Assembly: GCA_023630585.1 (NCBI GenBank)
Contig: CM042535.1
Span: 35,267,399-35,331,398 of the forward strand
DNA: 64,000 nucleotides
Direction of reading: 5' to 3'
Source of the DNA: Cranoglanis bouderius
Taxonomy: Eukaryota; Chordata; Actinopteri; Siluriformes; Cranoglanididae
A model generated the notes under the pieces. That model saw nothing but the letters and a program-made list of their open reading frames with translations, had not been told where the DNA came from and searched no databases. Of this stretch, positions 54,525-64,000 are shown in pieces. A program made the translations under genes and the position numbers. How positions within the stretch are numbered: position 1 is the first letter of the stretch; each line of letters opens with the position of its first letter.

Positions 54525-54555
<31 letters not shown>
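54525..54555. repeat. (GT)n microsatellite
   Basis: About 15 units. Confidence 0.9.
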
Positions 54556-54558
<3 letters not shown>

Positions 54559-54660
54559 ACGAAGTAGATCATTTACACACTGCCTGCTTCTGCTGAGTAG
54601 CTCCCCTGTCACCAAGATATGATCATTCTGGACACGTATTTCACTGCCAATACAAGGCAT

Positions 54661-54663
<3 letters not shown>

Positions 54664-54718
<55 letters not shown>
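54664..54718. repeat. (TC)n microsatellite
   Basis: About 27 pure units. Confidence 0.95.
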
Positions 54719-54719
<1 letters not shown>

Positions 54720-54720
<1 letters not shown>

Positions 54721-55203
54721 ACTGGAGCCAAACCACTTTAACTTTGGCCGAGGCCTCTTTGCTGACTGTAGTAATATGAAAGCGATAGGTGACAGGGACA
54801 GACAGTAATTGCTCACGCCATCCCAGATAGCAGATTTATTAAGGGAAATAAAAAATTCGAAACATTCTCCTCAGCAAAACAGGAGCGAAAGTTTCGATTC
54901 GGCCCCACACTGACCCATCCCCCACTTTCCTCCTTGTTTATACGTTAAGAAGTTTGTTAGGAACAACGTCTCAGTGTAGTTTACTCGTCTTTTCCCTAGC
55001 AGCAGTTCCGTTCAAGCTACAGGTGGAACGACAGCATGATAACCAACCGTTTTGTCACAAAAGTGTGCCATTAATCGCCCTAGTCATGAGACTGAGATAC
55101 AGTTTCGCAATTTGTAAAGCTCTAAAAGGAAGCTATGGATTAGATTTGATTAGATCGTAGACCTTTTACATGGGTGGTGTAATTGGTTTGCGTCAGCAAA
55201 ACC
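54720..55203. other. unique non-coding DNA
   Basis: No repeat or exon recognised. Confidence 0.35.
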
Positions 55204-55475
55204 TTTTATACCACGTCGCTGTTGAATTCTCGATTCTGCTTGGTCAGAAGGTCTTGATTTATTTTCAACATAGAATAACAGCTCTGACAACAGTAGATTT
55301 ATATTGATGCAGTCATTCAGATACATTAGCGTTTCTATAGTAACAACATACACTTGGAGACTTGGATGGTGAACCGTCTCCGTTAACGGATTAAACATGT
55401 TTACTATAAACGGATTATTTAACATAAACAGATTATTTAACCTGTTTGGAAGGAGTCTCCAGTGTCAGTGCCAGG
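55204..55475 (-). repeat. dispersed repeat family A, inverted
   Basis: TTTTATACCACGTCGCTG, GAATTCTCGATTCTGCTTGG, ACAGCTCTGACAACAGTAG and GGAAGGAGTCTCCAGTGTCA: the reverse of 53327-53616. Confidence 0.7.
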
Positions 55476-55584
55476 TGTAACTTTCAGAACAGAGCACTGT
55501 TATATCTTAGCAAGTGAAGATATCCTGAATAACAGTAATTGATAGTTCTCATTATGAGATGATTAGATAACAAAAATGGTGACC

Positions 55585-55740
55585 ATTAAGCCTATTTCTA
55601 GACATATATACTAATTACAGGCTTAGAATTGTCTTATTCTATTGGAAGATCATTTTGCTACTTTCTAGAAATAAAGGTAAAAAATAAGACAAATTCAAGC
55701 TTGAAATGGGTCAACAAAAATACCTAGAAATAGGCTTAAT
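55585..55740. mobile_element. small palindromic MITE-like element
   Basis: Perfect 17-bp inverted ends, ATTAAGCCTATTTCTAG (55585-55601) and its complement (55724-55740). An inner near-inverted pair is GAATTGTCTTATT (about 55626) and AATAAGACAAATTC (55683). It can fold into a long hairpin. About 156 bp. Confidence 0.7.
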
Positions 55741-55972
55741 AATCTCATATTTGCTTAAAAGACAATATTAGTTGAATTTGTCTATATTCAAGATATGTTA
55801 TTTATATATCATTTTATCATTTTTTTTGCAGTGACGACTTTATGGTTTCTTGGTACCATGACATTTTCATCTTAAGAAAAGTGGAAAAGGGGAGGTCGGG
55901 TTAGTTGTTTATAGCTTCTATAATGTAACCTATAGGGGGGTTTTATTGATAGTTTTTTTGCTAGATAGCTAA

Positions 55973-56540
55973 CCCTTTACTGCATGGTGTTGCCATATGG
56001 CAACAATTAATTTATATCCAATTTGTTGATCGGCAATAATACAAAACTACTATTCTCCTATGTAACTGGAGAAGGGGAGCTTTAACTTTGACATAACAAA
56101 AAAACACCATGTCACATGACCAGGAAGTGCTGTTTGTGCTTCCTTTCCTGCAATCACATGTCATGGTGAAGGTCATCAACGTTTGATTACTTTTTCAATA
56201 TTTAGGCAAAACTATTTAAACGGAAAAATGAGACACTATCAGAGGTAAGTTAACATTTATTTTTTGTCATTTAAACAAGTTTATATATTTTGAGTATTTT
56301 GCAAAATGATAAAATGTAATTGTTGCCATATGGCAACAACATGCGATAATGGAAATGTGGTGTGTCCTTTTATGAATTGAAACAGGCCTACATAGCAAAA
56401 AAGACGCTCGGCTTCTCTAATAGTATATTCACATTTTTTTCACGTTCAAAGTAAGAAAAACTGTTGTAATTTCAGACGTTTTGCACCTTATTTTCTAAAT
56501 TTCATTGCACATGGCAACAGTTTACCAACTAATTCAAGTA
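55973..56540. mobile_element. palindrome-bearing DNA element, copy 2
   Basis: TAACCCTTTACTGCATGG start; GTTGCCATATGGCAAC at 55989-56004 and 56322-56337, and a decayed version near 56503-56517. The intervening sequence (CCAGGAAGTGCTGTTTG, ACACTATCAGAGGTAAGTTA, GCTTCTCTAATAGTATATT) matches copy 1 at 46808-47646. Shorter on the right by about 270 bp. Confidence 0.65.
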
Positions 56541-57534
56541 ATAAAAATCCATAAAAACATTTTCTATAATGTAAATGTAATAATTCATGCAGTAGAAGGC
56601 TAATGAGAAACACTCTCCTCATCACCAGAGTTACAGCAAACTTTATTTCATCTGCATTGCTGATCATAATAATTCTAATCTAGACAGCTACAAGTCCGAT
56701 TTCGGAAGTTCCAAAGCGTTTACATGACATTTTTAAAAGGCGAATTATTGCTTTAGCTCGATTGAAATCGAACTTTTAACGTGCATGTAAACGTGCTTAC
56801 TGTCTGGAGGTCCGGCGACGGGAGGTACCCACGGTAAGCCGCTGGATGTGTGTCTGTCAGATAGGTGCGTAGCGCGTACAGCAGCCTCCCCCAGGTCCTA
56901 GTGCCCACCCAGGAACAGGTTTAAGATGCGATGGAATCAAACCGCTGAGGGAAAAAAAATAAATCAAAAAGAAAATATATTGGCTGATAAATTGATTTGC
57001 TTAGGGGGGGCTAATGAATATAAAAAATAGGCATAGTGACGTCCCTGGTTATCACAATATACAGAGTAAATATGAACAGGGAAGAATAGAAGTGATCAGG
57101 TTTTATAAAAGTAATCAAAATAGGACAGAGTTTAGCAAATGTTTACAGCTGTTTACTGTTTACTAGTGATCTGTTATGATGGCTAGTAAAAATGGCTTAG
57201 GAATGTTCAAAAATAAAGAATTAGCCATGGCTGTCAGGTTCAGTTTCCTTCCACAATTCTCTTGTGTGTTGTGAAAAACAATAAAATACAACACGGATAT
57301 TGTGGTATTATGTAGATGCATATCAGGAGTCAAAGGTCATGTGTTCTGACTGTAAGACTTCGACTGTAAAACGTTTTGTTACGTTCACGTATGCACGACT
57401 TTCTCGGTATGTGTGTGCATGCATATGAAAGCTGTCACGGTTTTAATTATGAACAAGTGCAAGGAAGAACTTGAGAATGTGTCTTTGCATGGGTGTACGT
57501 GAAGTTTTTTGAAGTTCTGAGTTAGGTATGTGTG
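56541..57534. other. mostly unique non-coding DNA
   Basis: 56698-56812 (TTCGGAAGTTCC, GATTGAAATCGAAC, GTGCATGTAAACGT) resembles a known fish MITE end. Otherwise nothing recognised. Confidence 0.3.

Positions 57535-57568
<34 letters not shown>
57535..57568. repeat. (GT)n microsatellite
   Basis: About 16 units. Confidence 0.9.
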
Positions 57569-57570
<2 letters not shown>

Positions 57571-57776
57571 GGGTGGATTGTCACCTCGGTTACACGTGTG
57601 GTGAACCACATCCGTCCTCTTTGTCGAGTGTGCCACGTATACGTGCAACTGCTAAAACACTCAGCCTACTTGATGCCATGTCTCTCTTTTTTTTTTCCTA
57701 TATGTGCTGGTCTACATTTATACAACAGAACAACATGTTCGGTTCACATACCGGCGAGTAATCTGTTGCAAAATTA

Positions 57777-58020
57777 CAGTGCCTTGCATAAGTATTCACC
57801 CCCTTGAACTTTTCCACGTTTTTTAGTGTTAGAACCTGGAACCCGAAAGGAACATAATCATTTGTTTTAAAAACGAAAGAATATGGTACAAACACAACTC
57901 TGACTAGAGGAGGCCGTTCACCAAAGGTCAGTCAGGAAAGCATTAGAGGAGCAACAAAGTGACCGAGAGTAATGCTCAATGTGATACTACCACCACCATG
58001 CTTCACTGTGGGGAACACAG
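57777..58020. mobile_element. Tc1-like end with internal inversion
   Basis: CAGTGCCTTGCATAAGTATT is a Tc1-type terminus. Sense N-terminal linker (GGCCGTTCACCAAAGGTCAG) lies at 57911-57960, but CCACCACCATGCTTCACTGT (57989 onward) is antisense to the HGGGS region. This is the arrangement of 15955-16590 read on the opposite strand, so both may derive from one rearranged parent. The distal part is lost. Confidence 0.6.
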
Positions 58021-58210
58021 TGAAGCAACTAGAGCTCAAAACTGAGAATATTTGTTTTGATGTCACAAAATATGTAAGTATGCTACAATATGAATGAGAC
58101 TGATTTCATTTAAAACACTATGACTGCTAACCTTAACCTTAACTGTGCTCACACGAGGAGTTTTGCTTATTAAAGCAGTCACTCAACTAAACTGATTGTG
58201 AGAACAAAGA

Positions 58211-58397
58211 ATTTTGAAATATTGAAATTTCAATAAATGAACACTCATTTAATCACTGTGGTTTTTCTTAAACATTTATACAAAACTATTCAATTGTGAG
58301 ACCATGTCATATAATGCCCTGGAGCTAGTAGACTTTATTATAATATTTCTATACAGTGTAATACATAGGTGTGTACAGACTTTCAATATTTCAAAAT
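58211..58397. repeat. inverted repeat with 17-bp perfect arms
   Basis: ATTTTGAAATATTGAAA (58211-58227) and its exact complement at 58381-58397, 153 bp apart. Possibly a small MITE. Confidence 0.45.
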
Positions 58398-58476
58398 TTC
58401 AATATTTTTAGGTAATATTCCAATCATTTAGGTTATTGCTGATTTTTTTTTTTTTTTCATTTAGCACACACTTAAA

Positions 58477-58496
58477 ATAAATAAATAAATAAAGGA
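58477..58496. repeat. (AAAT)n microsatellite
   Basis: About 5 units. Confidence 0.8.
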
Positions 58497-58551
58497 ATAA
58501 AACACCCCTGGAGTGGTGGGTTTTTTTTTTCAGCAGCCTTTATGATATAGA

Positions 58552-58605
58552 TCAGCAGCTTCTGACCAATCAGATTCACGAATTCGACAGTGCTTTGGTA
58601 TAATA
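58552..58605 (+). repeat. dispersed repeat family A, 3-prime fragment
   Basis: CTTCTGACCAATCAGATTCA followed by CGACAGTGCTTTGGTATAAT. Confidence 0.55.
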
Positions 58606-58675
58606 ATAAATAGTGTGTCTATTTAAACATATTTATTCATGACTAAGTGTTATGGTAAAACCTCTGGATGCTCTT

Positions 58676-58720
58676 ATTTATTTATTTATTTATTTATTAT
58701 TTTATTTATTTATTTATTTT
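58676..58720. repeat. (TTTA)n microsatellite
   Basis: About 11 units with one TTAT slip. Confidence 0.9.
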
Positions 58721-58724
58721 TAAG

Positions 58725-59689
58725 TAGATCATTTTTAATGACCTTCTAATTTTAACTTCATCATTCTACTACTAATCACCGGAGTGCTGCTGCTGGTCAA
58801 AATTCATTACTAAGTTAATTATTTATGTGGTCTTATGATTTGTAAGAAATTTGTAAGAATTCACAAACAACACCTCATGACTTATGAGTATTGCATGAGA
58901 TGAGATGGTTTATAACCAGAGGTTATATGGAAATCTGGACATTTCATTTACACTGCGCATTAGTGATAAGACTGGCCTGTTCCAAAGCCTCAGTGCTGGG
59001 TGGGCGGAGGTGGGTGGGCGGTTTGGGGGTTGGTCGGGAATAACAACTCAGAGAGCCTCAGAGATCTAAAATAAAGTGTGTGGACGGAGCAAATTGACAA
59101 TATAAGAAATAGCAGGCCCATAGAGGGGTTTTAAAAATGATAAAACTTTAAACCCAATCCTCAGACGAACTACTGGAGGTCAACAGAGAAACTGCTGGAT
59201 TACGTCTTGTGTTCCAATATTGTGGTTTTTTTTGTTTTTGTTTTTTTTTTACCACCCCCACATCAACTCCCCTCAACTTCCCCTCGCCATCTTCAGGGCC
59301 ATTCAGATAATTTATTGGCTCGAGTGACGACGTCTACAGGAGGAAGCTATAGAATTAAGAAGCACTGTCTTTTTCAACTTTTCAACAATAAAAATTGCCG
59401 CTAAAGCTTTTAAAACTGTCGTAATGTAAACAGGGGCAATAAGAGGACACTAGTGTATTTTGCCCAGTGTGCTGTTTGGTGGCTGGTTAGAGAAAAAAAC
59501 ATTTCTCAAAGATTACAGTTAAAGATTTGCAGAAGCATTTTGGAGTCTCCAAATGGCCAAATGTGCAACCAGACACCACCTCCAGGCCAAAACAATGTAG
59601 ACAGAAATTGAGATTTTTCTTTTGGCAACTAATGCTACTAAAACTCGTAACTCGTCATTTCCAACCTGTGACTAGGAGCTAGAACTAAT
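58725..59689. other. unique non-coding DNA
   Basis: Nothing recognised apart from a T run near 59226-59250 and a GGTGGGTGGGCGG-type G-rich word near 58997-59030. Confidence 0.35.
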
Positions 59690-60110
59690 GCTGCGTTTGA
59701 GGTGAGGTTACAACTTGTAAATCCTCGCCCAAAAGCAACAAAAATGGCCTCCTCAACATGAAATTTCATCTCGTCAACTTGGCTTCACAACTATCAATTC
59801 CTTCAGTGTTTACATAATGACATCAAATCAACATGGCCGCTCACACTGTTTACAGTGTTTACAAAGTCCTCCATCTCTACTTTTAAACTAGTTTTAGCAG
59901 CATTAGCTTAAGATCAGTTAATATACACACACTGTACTTGATTAAATCTATAACCTTGACCGTACTTATCACTGTTTTGAGAAGGTAATCATTAACATTA
60001 GGGTTATCACTGGCTAATTAGCTGGCTACCTCGGTGCTAAGCTACTCGCTAGTGTCCTCTGCTGTTGCCGTGTTGCGATTTCAGTCCACAATGTTGCGTG
60101 AATGTTTGAA
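59690..60110. repeat. dispersed repeat family C, copy
   Basis: GACATCAAATCAACATGGCC near 59820, then GTTTTGAGAAGGTAATC and GCTAATTAGCTGGCTACC, in the order seen at 60340-60630. Confidence 0.5.
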
Positions 60111-60339
60111 GTTCACTACAGTAGAACAGAACCAATAGCCACTCAGGCCTGTAAGTGTAAAAGTGCGCTTAAAGTAGCTTTTTATGAGCTTTATGTGCTC
60201 CGACAGAGCAAACAAAAGACACGTCGAGACGTCCAGGTTTTTTGGGTTTTTTTTTCCACTTTAAACACCGAATGTGCCAAGGTGGGAAATAACATTATTA
60301 CATTATTATTAACTTGCAAATTACAACTTACAAGGCACC

Positions 60340-60630
60340 AAGAACGCCAAATAGGAACACGAATTTCTGCTTTGAAAGTCGGGACGGTCTCTTCAACCCC
60401 CGAGTTCAGCAAGTGACATCAAATCAACATGGCTGCTCACAGCATACACAGTAAACAAAGTAGCACTTCTTTACTTTTAAATATGTTATACTGTATATAC
60501 TACAGTAGTATCTTCTTAGAGTAACGAACATACAGTTGATACAGTGACTATACAGTACACGATAGTTTGCTGTTTTGAGAAGGCAAACAAATATCAGTCA
60601 TCACAGTTAGCTGGCTAGCTTGTTGCTAAC
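60340..60630. repeat. dispersed repeat family C, copy
   Basis: TTCAGCAAGTGACATCAAAT, AACATGGCTGCTCACAGC, GCACTTCTTTACTTTTAAAT, GTTTTGAGAAGGCAAAC and GTTAGCTGGCTAGC. About 600 bp after the 59690 copy in the same orientation, so a local duplication is possible. Confidence 0.6.
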
Positions 60631-60659
60631 AAAAGACAAACATGGAGTCCAACTTGAAC

Positions 60660-60900
60660 ATGCTGTAATTCCAAGCTCCAACGTTCCACTAAGTCAAATG
60701 CAGATGGCTTTGGCATTAAAACAAGGATGATCAAACAGAAAAGTACCTCCATTGACTCCATTTTTAAAAATCTGGCTGCCTCTGCCAAGCAGTTACAATT
60801 GGGTCATGGTTGTATCTTCGAACAGGACAATGATCCCAAACACACATCTAAATCCAGACAAAAGAGCAATTAAAAAAAAAATTTTTTTAATCCAGCTCAA
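60660..60900 (+). mobile_element. Tc1-like transposase fragment (second Asp region)
   Basis: 60790-60865 translates to LGHGCIFEQDNDPKHTSKS, the QDNDPKHTS motif with the second catalytic Asp of Tc1 transposases. The flanks do not extend the homology cleanly, and A and T runs follow. Confidence 0.7.
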
Positions 60901-61002
60901 GCTCAATGTACTGAATTTTATCAATCCTGGACAGCTTATATTTTGGGCCGTCTTCCACAAAACGGAAGCCAATGGATGGACGGATATTTGGTCCCCACCG
61001 AG

Positions 61003-61003
<1 letters not shown>

Positions 61004-61055
<52 letters not shown>
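61004..61055. repeat. (AC)n microsatellite
   Basis: About 26 pure units. Confidence 0.95.
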
Positions 61056-61057
<2 letters not shown>

Positions 61058-61348
61058 ATCATCTGAGTTTCGTAGTGATATTTTGTAACATTTCTGATTA
61101 AAGACTCCCAAAGCTTGTTGAGTAGTTATCTAGACGCTTTTCTATGAAATAGCAAAGACATTTACAAGAACATGGTTTTCCTCTTTTAAAAAAAAAAATT
61201 GCAGTGTTTGTAGGCCCATTGGTGGCACTTAGGGACCCAGTGATGGCACACACACACTCAGACACACACTGTCACTCAAACAGAATATTTTACACATGGC
61301 CAACCAGAAGATTGTGGGAGCTATCTGGCTTCAGTAGCATTTAACATT

Positions 61349-61350
61349 GT

Positions 61351-61406
<56 letters not shown>
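61349..61406. repeat. (GT)n microsatellite
   Basis: About 28 units with one TTTG. Confidence 0.95.
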
Positions 61407-61408
<2 letters not shown>

Positions 61409-61642
61409 GCATGAGTAAGGTCGTAGTAGCTTGTGGTGCCTCAGGCAAGGCAGTTAGCATGCAGCTCAGAGTCCAGCAGAGTCTTACTAGAGAGAGAAAA
61501 AAAAGGCTACACACGCAGATGCTATCTCCCTCTCACATTCAGTAAGAGCAGGCCTTGCTCCATTCAACCTTACACTCGCGTTCTTACATAAATACACGGG
61601 CATTTGACTCGCTGACCCGTATCAATTGTATGTTACTTAGAA

Positions 61643-61651
61643 GTGTGTGTT

Positions 61652-61715
<64 letters not shown>
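61643..61715. repeat. (GT)n(AT)n compound microsatellite
   Basis: About 32 GT units with one early break, ending in 5 AT units. Confidence 0.95.
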
Positions 61716-61716
<1 letters not shown>

Positions 61717-61807
61717 TCTGTAAAATATTTCCTACAAACACATTTTTGTATCATGTGAATGTCCATATACTGTATATCATGTGTGTGTGTACCATAATCG
61801 TCAGCCA

Positions 61808-62153
61808 TTAAAGCTGCAGTTTGTAAACTTTACACATGTTTATACGCCTATAACAATCATGTCATTTTAAAGATACGTTAAAGCAGCCGTCATTCTCAAT
61901 ATTTCCACGGAATAGAAATGACCAGTTTCTTGGTTTCAGCCATCTGTTGACTTTTTTTTCTGGCCCAGAATGAAGCTGCTCAGCTCAGCCCCTTTTCCTT
62001 AAAAGGAAATTCACACAGTATGGTATACTACATTTCAACAGAGGCAGTGGAGTCCTTTGGGGGGAAGTTTGTGGTTCGTCAATGCTTTCCTTACGATTTC
62101 AATTCACCTTACAGGCAGCAAAACGCACTAAAGATGACAAACTGCCCCTTTAA
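61808..62153. mobile_element. MITE-like element with TTAAAG ends
   Basis: The left end TTAAAGCTGCAGTTTGTAAA is inverted at the right as TTAAAGGGGCAGTTTGTCAT, with about 21 of 25 positions matching. About 346 bp, no coding capacity. Related ends at 15160-15176 and perhaps 62308. Confidence 0.65.
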
Positions 62154-62181
62154 TACACATTTGTTAGTATAAATCTTGTGA

Positions 62182-62206
62182 AGTAGTAGTAGTAGTAGTA
62201 GTAGTA
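62182..62206. repeat. (AGT)n microsatellite
   Basis: About 8 units. Confidence 0.9.
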
Positions 62207-62309
62207 GGAGTGTGTGGTTATGGAGAAAGGTATAGCTATTTACACAGTTGGCTTTTGAATTGTCCGCCCCTTAGTGAGTGATTTTAAAAATATGGCTGAT
62301 TCTACGATC

Positions 62310-63577
62310 AAAGGTGCAATTTGTATTTTTATATATTTTTTCAACATTTTTATCGATAATAGCAGCATGGTTGAGGTTTTATTTTTAGCATCGAAGTAGA
62401 AAAATAAACAAAATGTCATTTACTACCATCCAAATTATTGACAGGATATTTTTTACATTAATAATTTACTTTCAGTCTATAATTTGTGTAATGGGGTTGG
62501 ACTTTTCAACCAACCTCAGCAGCCAATTTCACAATATCACTCTAAATAAAAATATATATATGTATATATATATATTTTTTTTAAATGACAGAATTTTTCT
62601 TCTTCTCATAATCTTCAGGAAATTTGGATGAAGCAACTTCCTGTTGAACACGTGACTTGTGGATTATTTCCAAATGCTTCATAGGGATGAATGTGTTCAG
62701 GTATTTCTTTTTAAAATTTGCTCCCATCCTTTTTGCTTTTGCTAGCGACCTTGCCTGCCGGTTTCCACAATATTACAGTTAGCCCGAGGTTAGCTAGGCT
62801 GCTAGTGCTTGGTTTTACTTGCATGATTATCCTAGTTAGCTTGTTAACAAAAATGGCTAGATATTCGAATCAGAAATGAACTAATGAACTAAGATTAGCA
62901 AGCTAACTACCTAACTGGTATAATTAGCGCAGTGCTGTGTTTAGTGTTTGTGTTTAGCGTAGCTTGTATGGCTGAGGTAAATTTACTAAAAGAAAGTACA
63001 CGCTAGTTGTTTTAGTTGTTTCTAAGGCTGCAAATAACCCCACAGTGTGGCTAATGCTAGTTTCTATGCTAGCTGGATAGAAAATAATGCCTTTCAGTAA
63101 GTTTCCACTGGCTCAAACTGATTTTCTTTTGATAAATGAAATACAAGCATCTCTTGGACTCAAACATTTTGGACCCTGCTTCAAATAAAGAAAAATATAA
63201 ACATGTGCTATGTATTATCTCGAGCTTTTCTAGCATGTTTTGTGCAGCAGTGAAAGGACTGCGTTGAGTGTGTGCGATTTTTCTATTTAGAGAGTGTGTG
63301 AGAGGGCCATTGTTGGGCCGATTAGAAACTGAACTGTTGACTGGAGTGTAACACAATGGCTCTACAGACAGCTGAGGAGTCTCCATTAGAATAACAAATG
63401 CGCCAGAGGCTACCCCTGTCACACACGCATAATACACACTCGGCTCGCTCTTACCCGCGCTCGATCTCTCTTTGTGAACTCCTTAAAAGCCGAAAACAAT
63501 AGGTAGTAAATAATCAAATTAAATGCATATTTTAGCAGGGAGACTCTGGAAGCCTTCCGCTACATTAGCCACTCCAG
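62310..63577. other. mostly unique non-coding DNA
   Basis: AT-rich. TAGCTAG words near 62790-63080 are scattered, not tandem. The part 63290-63420 (GGCCGATTAGAAACTG, GAGTCTCCATTAGAATAACA) is non-repetitive and might be conserved. No exon. Confidence 0.35.
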
Positions 63578-63705
63578 AAAGGAAGGAGAAAGAGAACGAG
63601 GGAGAGATCAGCAGGGGAGGGGAGAAGGGTGCAGAAGGGAAGGATGGAGACTGGAAAGAAAAGAGAGAACGAGAGAGGAAGAGTGGAGAAGAGAAGGACG
63701 AGTGA
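63578..63705. repeat. polypurine tract
   Basis: Predominantly A and G (GAAAGGAAGGAGAAAGAGAA, GAGAGAACGAGAGAGGAAGA). It explains the open frames on both strands here. Confidence 0.85.
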
Positions 63706-63865
63706 ACTGAGAGCTTGTCAAGCCGGCACATTTGGCTCAAATGAGGCAATGCTAATGGAGGTTATGCACAGTGTCTAAGAACCGTGTGTGTGCGTGTGTC
63801 TACTTTGCGCTGTATCAATTCATGAGGTTTCAGATAAAAAAAAAAACCACCAAAACATCACCTTC

Positions 63866-63868
<3 letters not shown>

Positions 63869-63902
<34 letters not shown>
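63869..63902. repeat. (GT)n microsatellite
   Basis: About 17 units. Confidence 0.95.
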
Positions 63903-63905
<3 letters not shown>

Positions 63906-63937
63906 TGCCTCTAAACGTGCACTTTACAGTCCGTACA

Positions 63938-64000
63938 AAAATTTGCGATGCGACTTGCAGAGTTTTTTTTGTGCTTTTTCTTTTGTGGAAAACTACTTGA
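63938..64000. repeat. dispersed repeat family D, running off the window
   Basis: AATTTGCGATGCGACTTGCA and GTGGAAAACTACTT match 36538-36594. Likely continues past the window end. Confidence 0.55.

Noticed and set aside
60102..60416. 104-residue plus-strand open frame
   Set aside because: It runs into dispersed repeat family C, which recurs elsewhere without the frame. No family recognised.

Overview
This window looks like non-coding DNA from a teleost fish. An ostariophysan such as a catfish or characiform is my best guess, based only on recognising the repeat families. It has about fifty CA/GT or GA/TC dinucleotide tracts, many Tc1-like transposon remnants, tRNA-derived SINEs ending in ATGG repeats, a decayed L2/CR1/Rex-type LINE, LTR-like pieces and several MITE-like inverted-repeat elements. 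I found no host protein-coding exon, RNA gene, CRISPR array or prokaryotic feature that I can support. Most open reading frames are translated microsatellites, minisatellites or shadows of dead transposons. The window could be intergenic or lie in a large intron.

Layout. 1-8.5 kb: unique DNA, a truncated Tc1 copy (1794-2306), a SINE with a strong G-quadruplex motif (4474-4703), LTR-like fragments and a MITE (6422-6927). 8.5-10.5 kb: a 40-bp minisatellite built on AGCT palindromes, plus a Tc1 3-prime fragment. 11.7-13.8 kb: a MITE (11753-12177), then a minus-strand LINE with reverse transcriptase motifs, then a SINE tail. 15-22 kb: scrambled Tc1, fold-back repeats, SINEs, and an LTR-like unit split by a SINE. 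24.5-30.9 kb: a large minisatellite of about 106 units of 31 bp (26543-29822) with an older 30-bp array upstream. A rearranged Tc1-like element has inserted in its distal end, and a few units resume beyond it.

32-34 kb: AT-rich tandem repeats split by a LINE-like fragment. 34-40 kb: mostly unique DNA, including AT/homeobox-like segments that might be conserved non-coding elements, plus fold-back repeats and an inverted SINE. 40.7-41.8 kb: a 30-bp repeat with coding-like periodicity, an LTR-like fragment and a second SINE type. 43.2-44.2 kb: a polypyrimidine tract of nearly 1 kb. 45.2-46 kb: an internally deleted Tc1-like element. 46.8-47.6 and 56.0-56.5 kb: two copies of an element carrying repeated 16-bp perfect palindromes. 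49.3-52.6 kb: two Tc1 copies and a nested inverted-repeat element. 53.3-64 kb: a dispersed repeat family, polypurine tracts, small MITEs, Tc1 fragments and long GT tracts.

Nothing here forms an operon or pathway. The biology is transposon colonisation (nested insertions, internal deletions and inversions) and tandem-repeat amplification. The strongest directly readable signal is the hierarchical duplication inside the 31-bp minisatellite. I did not find a novel molecular system.
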